Assembly: GCA_047605265.1 (NCBI GenBank)
Contig: JASGFY010000111.1
Span: forward strand, 1-6,700
Source of the DNA: Solimonas sp047605265
GTDB taxonomy: Bacteria > Pseudomonadota > Gammaproteobacteria > Nevskiales > Nevskiaceae
Direction: 5' to 3'
Length of the DNA stretch: 6,700 bases
Shown here: positions 1 to 6,700 of the stretch, one piece after another
Layout of the letters: each line of letters starts with the position of its first letter
How positions within the stretch are numbered: position 1 is the first letter of the stretch
Made by a program: the position numbers and the translations under genes
The notes under the pieces: model-generated
Database searches by the model: none
Told to the model about the DNA's origin: nothing
Seen by the model: the letters and a program-made list of their open reading frames with translations, nothing else

Positions 1-1033
1 CGTGCAGCGCCGCCGCGGCGCCCAGCGCGCGCGCATCGCCGGCGACGGCCTTGGCGAGCAGCGCGGCGGTCCGCAGTTCGCCGAACAGGTCGAGGTCGTT
101 GTTGCTGGCCGCGCTGTCGGTGCCGATGCCGACATTGGCGCCGGCCGCGAGCAGCCGGGCGACCGGGCAGAAGCCGCTGGCCAGCTTGAGGTTCGATTCC
201 GGGCAGTGCGCGATGTGCACGCCGTACTCGGCGACCTCGGCGATCTCGGCATCGCTGAGTTGCGTCATGTGCACGGCGATGAAATCCGGACCGAGCAGTT
301 CGAGTTCCTTCAGGCGCGCCCACGGCCGCTTGCCGCTGCTGGCCACGGCCGTTTCGACTTCGTGCGCGGTCTCGTGCACGTGCATGTGGATGCCGATGCC
401 GAGTTCGTTCGCGTAGCGGCGGATCTTCAGCAGCGGCGCGTCGGACACCGTGTACGGCGCGTGCGGCGCGAAAATCGTGCGGATCAGCGGCGAGCCTTTC
501 AGCTCGTCGTGCAGTTCCAGACCTTTGTGAATGTACTCGTCGGCGCCGCCGCCCCAGGGCGTCGGGAAATCGAACACGACCAGGCCCACTGTCGCGCGCA
601 GGCCAGCCTGCTGCGCGACGCGCGCGGTCGCGTCGGGGAACATGTACATGTCGTTGATGTAGGTCGTGCCGCCGCGGATCATCTCGGCGAACGCCAGCCG
701 CGCACCGTCCTCGCAGAACGTGGGGCTGAGGTGCGCGCCCTCGGCAGGCCAGATGTGGTTCTGCAGCCAGTCCATCAGCGGCAGATCGTCGGCAATGCCG
801 CGCAGCAGGCTCATCGCCACGTGCGTGTGCAGGTTGACGAGGCCCGGCAGCACGGCGTGATCGGCGAGCTCGATCGTCTGCCGCGGCTGATAGCGCGTGC
901 GCGCCTCGGCGAGCGGCAGCACGGCGACGATGCGGTCGCCGTCGACGGCCAGCGCGTGCGCTTCGAGTGCGACGCCGGCGGGTTCGATCGGGATCAGCCA
1001 GCGGGGGATGACCAACAGGTCGATGGTCTGCAT
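1..1033 (-). CDS. mtaD: TRZ/ATZ-family amidohydrolase, 5-methylthioadenosine/S-adenosylhomocysteine deaminase (5' part; runs off left edge)
   Basis: A zinc-dependent cytoplasmic deaminase expected to convert methylthioadenosine to methylthioinosine and S-adenosylhomocysteine to S-inosylhomocysteine. The minus strand is open from an ATG at 1033-1031 to the window edge, giving 344 residues of a family usually near 440. The protein begins MQTIDLLVIPRWLIPIEPAG, the usual N-terminal beta-sandwich. The metal-binding HTH motif is at H69-T70-H71 within PGLVNLHTHVAMSLLRG. The later metal/substrate residues are seen as H218 and E221 (HVHET), H255 (AVHMTQL) and D306 (GIGTDSAASNN). The C-terminal 90-100 residues lie outside the window. 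No Shine-Dalgarno sequence precedes the ATG, but the N-terminus matches the family, so I keep this start. The gene diverges from mtnA, which acts later in the same salvage route. In P. aeruginosa the homologous gene also sits next to mtnA and gyrA. Exact substrate preference (MTA, SAH or another purine) is inferred from family and context. Confidence 0.92.
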   Translation of the reverse strand, partial: MQTIDLLVIPRWLIPIEPAGVALEAHALAVDGDRIVAVLPLAEARTRYQPRQTIELADHAVLPGLVNLHTHVAMSLLRGIADDLPLMDWLQNHIWPAEGAHLSPTFCEDGARLAFAEMIRGGTTYINDMYMFPDATARVAQQAGLRATVGLVVFDFPTPWGGGADEYIHKGLELHDELKGSPLIRTIFAPHAPYTVSDAPLLKIRRYANELGIGIHMHVHETAHEVETAVASSGKRPWARLKELELLGPDFIAVHMTQLSDAEIAEVAEYGVHIAHCPESNLKLASGFCPVARLLAAGANVGIGTDSAASNNDLDLFGELRTAALLAKAVAGDARALGAAAALH

Positions 1034-1059
1034 GAAGAAAGGCGGGCGGCCCGGGCGGA

Positions 1060-1065
1060 TAGAAT
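1060..1065 (+). promoter_or_regulatory. Candidate -10 box of the mtnA promoter
   Basis: TAGAAT in the 61-base gap between the divergent mtaD and mtnA, 29 bases before the mtnA ATG. It matches 5 of 6 positions of TATAAT, and the same hexamer precedes gyrA. No convincing -35 box is found 16-18 bases upstream, where the sequence is already the mtaD start region. The call is a pattern match only. Confidence 0.35.
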
Positions 1066-1094
1066 GGTGGCCCGAAGTTTAGACCGAGCCCGAC

Positions 1095-2123
1095 ATGTCC
1101 GCTCTTATCACGCCTGCCTCGCGCAATGCCGCCGTCAGCCCGATTGTCTGGGACGGCGAGCAACTGCGTCTGCTCGACCAGCGCGTGCTGCCGCACGAAG
1201 TGCGCTATCTGCCGTGCCGGACCGAGGGCGACGTCGCCGCGGCGATCCACGGCATGGCGGTGCGCGGCGCGCCGGCGATCGGTATCGCCGCGGCGTACGG
1301 GCTGGTGCTGGCCTTGCGCGCCGACCGTGATTCGCTCGAGCGCGCGTTCGAGACGCTCGCCGCGTCGCGCCCGACCGCCGTCAATCTGCGCTGGGCGCTG
1401 GAGCGCATGCGCGGCGTCTGGCTGACGAAGCCGGATCTGGCCGCATTCGAGGCCGAGGCCGTGCGCATCCACGACGAGGACCTCGCGCAGAACCTGAAGA
1501 TGGGCGAATACGGCGCGGCACTGATCGGGCCGGGCTCGCAGGTCGTCACGCATTGCAACACCGGCGCACTGGCGACCGGCGGCCACGGCACGGCGCTCGG
1601 CGTGATCCGCAGCGCCTACGCCGGCAAGCGCATCCGCTGCGTCTACAACACCGAGACGCGGCCCTGGCTGCAGGGCGCCCGGCTCACGGCCTGGGAACTG
1701 CAGCAGGAAGGCATTCCCGGCAAGCTGGTCGCCGACGGCGCGGTCGCGCATCTGATGAGCCGCGAGAAGATCGCCTGGGTCATCGTCGGCGCCGATCGCA
1801 TCGCCGAGAACGGCGATACCGCGAACAAGATCGGCACCTACGCGCTGGCGGTCGCCGCGAAGCAGCACGGCGTCAAGTTCATGGTGGTCGCGCCGAGCGG
1901 CACCTTCGACCTGCGCTGCCGCAGCGGCGCCGACATTCCCATCGAGGAGCGCGGCGCCGCCGAGCTGACCGAGTTCCGCGGCGCGCCGGTCGCGCCGCAC
2001 GGATACGACGCCTTCAATCCGGTGTTCGACGTGACGCCGGCGGCGTTGATCGACGCCATTGTCTGCGAGCACGGCGTCATCGAAAATCCCGCATGCGAAC
2101 GGGTCCGCGCGGTCCTCAAGTGA
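1095..2123 (+). CDS. mtnA: Methylthioribose-1-phosphate isomerase MtnA
   Basis: Isomerises 5-methylthioribose-1-phosphate (aldose form) to 5-methylthioribulose-1-phosphate in the cytoplasmic methionine salvage pathway. It belongs to the family of eIF2B-alpha-like sugar isomerases. The 342 residues are the normal full length. Family motifs in order: RGAPAIGIAAAYG (57-69), NLRWALERM (97-105), THCNTGALATGGHGT (152-166), YNTETRPWLQGARLTAWEL (184-202), VGADRIAENGDTANKIGTYA (231-250) and NPVFDVTPAALID (308-320). C154 and D234 match the catalytic Cys160/Asp240 pair of the Bacillus subtilis enzyme with one constant offset of 6, so the active site looks intact. The ATG at 1095 gives the expected N-terminus (the SPIVWDGEQLRLLDQR region). 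There is no clear Shine-Dalgarno sequence. The divergent deaminase supplies the route that makes its substrate through methylthioinosine. No methylthioribose kinase is present in the window. Confidence 0.97.
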   Translation: MSALITPASRNAAVSPIVWDGEQLRLLDQRVLPHEVRYLPCRTEGDVAAAIHGMAVRGAPAIGIAAAYGLVLALRADRDSLERAFETLAASRPTAVNLRWALERMRGVWLTKPDLAAFEAEAVRIHDEDLAQNLKMGEYGAALIGPGSQVVTHCNTGALATGGHGTALGVIRSAYAGKRIRCVYNTETRPWLQGARLTAWELQQEGIPGKLVADGAVAHLMSREKIAWVIVGADRIAENGDTANKIGTYALAVAAKQHGVKFMVVAPSGTFDLRCRSGADIPIEERGAAELTEFRGAPVAPHGYDAFNPVFDVTPAALIDAIVCEHGVIENPACERVRAVLK

Positions 2124-2138
2124 GGGTCGTCCGTCAAG

Positions 2139-2156
2139 GCCGGCGAGCGGGCTGGC
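2139..2156 (+). terminator. Weak stem-loop after mtnA
   Basis: A 6-bp stem with one G-U pair (2139-2144 with 2151-2156, 6-base loop) starts 16 bases after the mtnA stop. No T-run follows, so it is not a typical intrinsic terminator; it may only be a GC-rich coincidence. Confidence 0.15.
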
Positions 2157-2191
2157 GACAGGGCCGGAAAAGGCTGCCAAGCCCTCGTCCG

Positions 2192-2200
2192 TGCTAGAAT
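2192..2200 (+). promoter_or_regulatory. Candidate extended -10 promoter of gyrA
   Basis: TGCTAGAAT, an extended -10 (TG-N-TAGAAT), lies in the 220-base gap between mtnA and gyrA. The hexamer is 2195-2200. A poor -35 candidate, CTGCCA at 2174-2179, has a 15-base spacer. If used, it gives a leader of about 137 bases before gyrA. That leader holds a small hairpin (GCCGC at 2229-2233 with GCGGC at 2238-2242, GGAA loop) and, just before the start codon, the short palindrome AGACTGTCT at 2333-2341. No gene was recognised in the gap. Confidence 0.4.
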
Positions 2201-2343
2201 TTCACGGTTCACGAGAGCTTCGTCCGCAGCCGCGGAAGCGGCGCCGCGCAGGAGCTTCTTTTCCGCCGTCGAAAACGAGTGCAACCCGTCGCGCGCCGCT
2301 TGGCGTTCCAGCCCCTGCCGCGACTTAGACCCAGACTGTCTCA

Positions 2344-5055
<2,712 letters not shown>

Positions 5056-5072
5056 TTCCCCACGGCAGGGAC

Positions 5073-5094
5073 GGCAGAGCCGGTGCAGGCTGCC
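5073..5094 (+). terminator. Possible gyrA transcript-end hairpin
   Basis: Begins 18 bases after the gyrA stop codon. GGCA (5073-5076) pairs with TGCC (5091-5094), and GCC (5079-5081) with GGC (5088-5090), leaving a 2-base bulge and a 6-base loop. No T-run follows, so it would not be a standard intrinsic terminator. No better termination signal is seen before the dif site. Confidence 0.22.
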
Positions 5095-5139
5095 AATACC
5101 TGCATTCGCACTGAATTATTGTCTGATCGTTTGCCAGAT

Positions 5140-5167
5140 AATTAACATAATATACATTATGCGTCGT
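5140..5167 (-). other. dif: dif-like XerC/XerD recombination site (probable attachment site of an inovirus)
   Basis: Read on the minus strand, the 28 bases consist of a XerC arm ACGACGCATAA, a 6-base centre TGTATA and a XerD arm TTATGTTAATT. Compared with E. coli dif as I remember it, the XerD arm matches 10 of 11, the centre 6 of 6 and the XerC arm 7 of 11, including its inner CGCATAA. On the plus strand it includes TATACATTATGCG, which matches 13 bases of the 15-base core attachment sequence reported for Xanthomonas phage Cf. XerC/XerD normally act at dif to resolve chromosome dimers; several filamentous phages hijack it to integrate. Inovirus-type sequence lies directly to the right, so this is either a host dif kept at the element's edge or the left hybrid site (attL). 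No second copy was found in the window. Confidence 0.87.
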
Positions 5168-5214
5168 TCGATGCGTGCTCCAAAGGCTCATGGCATATTT
5201 GCGCCGTCTGATTC

Positions 5215-5220
5215 GGGGGG
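5215..5220 (+). promoter_or_regulatory. Shine-Dalgarno that decides the start at 5225
   Basis: GGGGGG, followed by AATC and then ATG at 5225. It is the only purine-rich ribosome binding site with good spacing in this region and favours 5225 over the in-frame upstream ATGs at 5159 and 5171. The start it selects also opens directly into a signal peptide. Confidence 0.6.
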
Positions 5221-5224
5221 AATC

Positions 5225-5596
5225 ATGCGCTTCATCGCTTTCGCACTCGCGGCATTCACCAGCACAACCTACGCAGCGGACAACATTCCAACGATCGCAC
5301 GTGACGGCCTGATCAAATCTTTCGAGCAGCTCGGCGAAAACGTTTTCCAGAACTTCACTGGCACGGCCCCTCAGTGGTACACGGTCAACGGCAAGGACAA
5401 AGACGCTTGCCTCAGGGACACGCACGGCGCGCTGAACCGTGCCTACATCCTATGCCGCAACGGCTATCGAGCGCTTGCCAGAAAAGACCTCAACGGGAAA
5501 ATAACGGTGCTGCAAGTCGAGAATCTGCCGAACAGCCGGAGCGTTAACACCCTACCGTCACGTGGATTCAAACAGCCAAGCACATCGGTCAAGTAA
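5225..5596 (+). CDS. Small predicted exported protein with two cysteines, function unknown
   Basis: I do not recognise the family. The reading frame gives 123 residues from the ATG at 5225. Residues 1-17 (MRFIAFALAAFTSTTYA) look like a Sec signal peptide with an A-A junction suited to signal peptidase I, giving a mature protein of about 106 residues for the periplasm or outside. The mature part has only two cysteines, C62 and C77, in DACLRDTHGALNRAYILCRN, a spacing that would allow one disulfide. The tail is Ser/Pro/Lys-rich. The frame stays open upstream to 5027, but that would cross dif and overlap gyrA, so it is not used. GC is about 52% in a sampled line, far below gyrA, which indicates transfer. 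It lies between dif and the convergent zot remnant and so is probably part of the phage or passenger cargo. A role in superinfection exclusion or the virion is a guess from position only. Confidence 0.72.
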   Translation: MRFIAFALAAFTSTTYAADNIPTIARDGLIKSFEQLGENVFQNFTGTAPQWYTVNGKDKDACLRDTHGALNRAYILCRNGYRALARKDLNGKITVLQVENLPNSRSVNTLPSRGFKQPSTSVK

Positions 5597-5607
5597 CACG
5601 GTCTCGA

Positions 5608-5773
5608 GACGCGGGACACCGGCGCTTGGCAGGTTCGTTTTAGCTTATGGAATGAGCGGCGCAGGCACGTCCGGCGTTTCTCGCTCCTAGCGTCGCTCGT
5701 TCACGCCGGACGTGCCTGCGCCTCAGTGTCGCGTTTGTCTTCTGGCACAACCCAATCGCCGGTGTCCCACGTC
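5608..5773. repeat. Nested inverted repeat between the convergent genes
   Basis: Inner arms: 5658-5677 and 5703-5722, 20 bases each, perfect complements, with a 25-base loop that itself holds a small hairpin (CGCT-CCT-AGCG at 5682-5692). A TGAG/CTCA pair continues the inner stem after a 2-base bulge. Outer arms: 5608-5629 and 5752-5773, complementary at 20 of 22 positions. The stretches between them (about 28 bases per side) do not pair. Each half is 70-71 bases long, so the left half looks like an inverted copy of the right half with a diverged middle. The right half is the last 23 codons of the zot frame. No T-run follows the stem on either strand, which argues against a simple intrinsic terminator. 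Confidence 0.85.
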
Positions 5774-6639
5774 GCAATACCATCGGGCACACGGCATGAC
5801 CATCCGATCAGGTTCTTTTTGCAGTTGCCATTGGGCACGCGCATGGTGCGACGGCCGGAACTGACGTAGATCATTTCCTCGCCGTCAATATCCATAACGG
5901 CGACAAGCCGCCAAACGTGGCTGAACGGATCAGCTACACCAGCAGGCGAAGCAACGCGCCGGAGATTTTGATCATCAACAGGAGCAGGACCAGCCTTACC
6001 AGCATCCGGCTTAGGAGCGGTGCCAGAAGCCGCCATATCTTGCCCCAGAGCCGCCTTAGCGAACGTAGGAGCGGGATGCCGGCTGATAAGAATAACTGCG
6101 CCAGCGAAAGCAGCGCCGAGGAACAGAAGCCGAGGATTCTTAAACAGCGAAGTGCCAACCTTGCTGTCGGTGAACGCCCCTGTTGCAGTGCTTGCATAGC
6201 ACTGAAAAACCCACTTTTTAACGCGGCGGAACCGCGCTGAATACATGTCGCCTTGGTTTCCATTGTCTTCGGCCAAGTGCATCGATTGGAGAAAAAGGCC
6301 GGGAATCCCAAGGAGCGCGAGATTCTTGTGTTTGTACGCAGCTTCAGCAGCCGCACGTATCTCAGGCCTGACCTTCGTGATTTTTGGTGTCGTAAAGCAA
6401 ATGTCCCAGTTGCCATGACGGTGCATATCAAAGATCAATTCCACTTCCTTCGGCATCACCTCCCCGTTCGGTCGGAACTTCAGGTGAATACAAACTATTC
6501 GGCTGGGAAGTGGGGACTCCCCGACAAGCGAATATCGGTTTACGTTCTGACCGTCGATATTTCGTAGTCGGCGCTGGCCGACAAATTCTTGCGAGGCAAG
6601 CAAAGGCGACAGTGCTGCCAGCACCGCGCCCCGCCGCAA
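5701..6639 (-). CDS. zot: Zot/gpI-family filamentous phage assembly protein, N-terminally truncated (probable pseudogene)
   Basis: Inovirus Zot (gpI) is an inner-membrane ATPase that drives virion assembly and export. The frame gives 312 residues if started at the TTG at 6639; an ATG at 6456 gives 251. Recognisable homology begins near FRPNGEVMPKEVE (residues 55-67 of the 312) and goes on through MHRHGNWDICFTTPKITKV (72-90), AYKHKNLALLGIPG (101-114) and CYASTATGAF (147-156), all typical of Xanthomonas-phage-type Zot. A membrane segment LLFLGAAFAGAVILI follows (171-185), then an Ala/Pro/Lys linker and a periplasmic C-terminal domain with a Cys pair (C273, C282). The N-terminal half with the Walker A P-loop is absent: residues 1-54 show no resemblance to it and an in-frame TGA lies at 6666-6664. 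The GGGGAGG sequence before the 6456 ATG is only 2 bases away, too close for a good ribosome site. An ATPase lacking its P-loop is unlikely to work in assembly. GC is about 55%. Confidence 0.83.
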   Translation of the reverse strand: MRRGAVLAALSPLLASQEFVGQRRLRNIDGQNVNRYSLVGESPLPSRIVCIHLKFRPNGEVMPKEVELIFDMHRHGNWDICFTTPKITKVRPEIRAAAEAAYKHKNLALLGIPGLFLQSMHLAEDNGNQGDMYSARFRRVKKWVFQCYASTATGAFTDSKVGTSLFKNPRLLFLGAAFAGAVILISRHPAPTFAKAALGQDMAASGTAPKPDAGKAGPAPVDDQNLRRVASPAGVADPFSHVWRLVAVMDIDGEEMIYVSSGRRTMRVPNGNCKKNLIGWSCRVPDGIATWDTGDWVVPEDKRDTEAQARPA

Positions 6640-6655
6640 TGGACAGGGCGCGGTG
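6622..6655. terminator. 10-bp hairpin near the right edge
   Basis: CACCGCGCCC (6622-6631) and GGGCGCGGTG (6646-6655) are perfect complements around a 14-base loop. It begins 9 bases after the in-frame TGA (6666-6664) when read on the minus strand, so it may end transcription of the gene entering from the right. The bases after it on that strand include a CTTTGCTT stretch but no proper T-run. Confidence 0.35.
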
Positions 6656-6673
6656 GGCGGCCGTCAGGCCGCC
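6656..6673. repeat. 7-bp hairpin abutting the previous one
   Basis: GGCGGCC (6656-6662) and GGCCGCC (6667-6673) with a 4-base loop. The minus-strand TGA stop at 6666-6664 lies in its loop. It directly touches the hairpin at 6622-6655, giving two stems in tandem. Confidence 0.4.
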
Positions 6674-6700
6674 TTGGGCTTGCTGCGCGACCAGATCAGG
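6664..6700 (-). CDS. Possible 3' end of a gene entering from the right edge
   Basis: On the minus strand the last 37 bases can be read as LIWSRSKPKAA followed by TGA at 6666-6664. The basic, alanine-ended tail after a hydrophobic start would suit the C-terminus of a small membrane protein, and two hairpins cluster around the stop. Only 11 codons are visible. Another minus-strand frame is also open from the edge to about 6435, so the choice of frame is uncertain and no product can be named. It could be a phage gene upstream of zot or a chromosomal gene beyond the element; the 70-75% GC favours the second. Confidence 0.3.
   Translation of the reverse strand, partial: LIWSRSKPKAA

Larger units (their letters stand above)
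5140..6600. mobile_element. Remnant of a dif-integrated filamentous prophage (Inoviridae-type)
   Basis: Three signs agree: a dif site at the left edge, a Zot/gpI assembly protein fragment on the minus strand, and a GC content of about 30-55% between gyrA (67-85% in sampled lines) and the right end (70-75% after 6600). No replication initiator, ssDNA-binding protein, coat protein or integrase is visible; phages that use host XerCD need no integrase of their own. The right boundary is a guess from the composition change near 6600, since no second dif copy is present. If the element continues beyond the window, the missing phage genes could lie there. It sits where serC would be expected after gyrA. 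Confidence 0.65.

Noticed and set aside
2..1330. Long open frame on the plus strand (442 codons) opposite mtaD
   Set aside because: Low-complexity Arg/Val/Asp/His-rich translation typical of the antisense of a GC-rich gene. The minus strand gives a clear amidohydrolase with all its motifs, and the frame also runs into mtnA.
2333..2341. Palindrome AGACTGTCT directly before the gyrA start codon as a regulator site
   Set aside because: Nine bases with an odd centre are expected by chance at this frequency, and no known gyrA regulator site matches it.
5131..5158. Promoter-like boxes (TTGCCA, 16-base spacer, TACATT) with an overlapping palindrome CATAAT/ATTATG, read as promoter plus operator
   Set aside because: The palindrome and AT-richness are fully explained by the XerC and XerD arms of the dif site. 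A promoter embedded there is possible but has no independent support.
5601..5610. Perfect 10-base palindrome GTCTCGAGAC just after the exported-protein gene
   Set aside because: Too short to mean much alone; the last three bases belong to the outer arm of the nested inverted repeat.
5917..6240. Plus-strand frame of 107 codons, and the minus-strand frame 5934-6431
   Set aside because: Both are shadows of the Zot frame, which has recognisable motifs throughout this stretch.
6480..6639. First 50 or so residues of the 312-residue Zot frame taken as real coding sequence
   Set aside because: They start at a TTG without a ribosome site, have no similarity to Zot N-termini, and contain several short palindromes (for example GGGGACTCCCC at 6512-6522). 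Kept in the coordinates only because the frame is open.
5140..6700. A second dif copy marking the right end of the element
   Set aside because: Scanned by eye on both strands to 6700; no other match to the TATACATTATG core was found.

Overview
The window comes from the chromosome of a GC-rich gammaproteobacterium, most likely of the Xanthomonadales/Lysobacterales. Three things point there: GC is high in the left 5 kb (hand counts of single 60-base lines give 67-85% in gyrA); the GyrA protein has an N-terminus close to that of xanthomonads; and the gene order mtaD - mtnA - gyrA is the one I recall from Pseudomonas aeruginosa and xanthomonads, where serC normally follows gyrA. The genus cannot be fixed from the window.

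Left part (1-5055), conserved chromosome. The 5' part of a TRZ/ATZ-family amidohydrolase (methylthioadenosine/S-adenosylhomocysteine deaminase, mtaD) lies on the minus strand and runs off the left edge. It diverges from mtnA (methylthioribose-1-phosphate isomerase) across a 61-base gap. The two belong to one salvage route: MtaD deaminates methylthioadenosine to methylthioinosine, a phosphorylase encoded elsewhere gives methylthioribose-1-phosphate, and MtnA isomerises that. A 220-base gap with a promoter-like box leads to a complete gyrA (903 aa), wild type at the main quinolone positions.

Right part (5056-6700), accessory. Immediately after gyrA the GC content drops (30% in 5101-5160, about 52-55% to about 6600). 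A near-perfect dif (XerC/XerD) site lies at 5140-5167. Next to it are a small gene for a predicted exported protein with two cysteines (5225-5596) and, convergent with it, the C-terminal part of a Zot/gpI-type assembly protein of a filamentous phage (inovirus). I read this as the remnant of an inovirus that used host XerCD to integrate at dif, now sitting where serC would be expected. The Zot protein has lost its Walker A half. At about 6600 GC rises again to 70-75% and a different gene seems to end near the right edge, so the remnant may be only about 1.4 kb long.

The two convergent accessory genes are separated by a nested inverted repeat (5608-5773) whose right half is the 3' end of the zot reading frame. 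It could be a terminator, a phage packaging or replication hairpin, or an inverted duplication. No tRNA, rRNA, CRISPR array or insertion sequence was seen. A wholly new system is not evident. The most notable items are the dif/inovirus junction beside gyrA, the unknown exported protein, and the nested inverted repeat.
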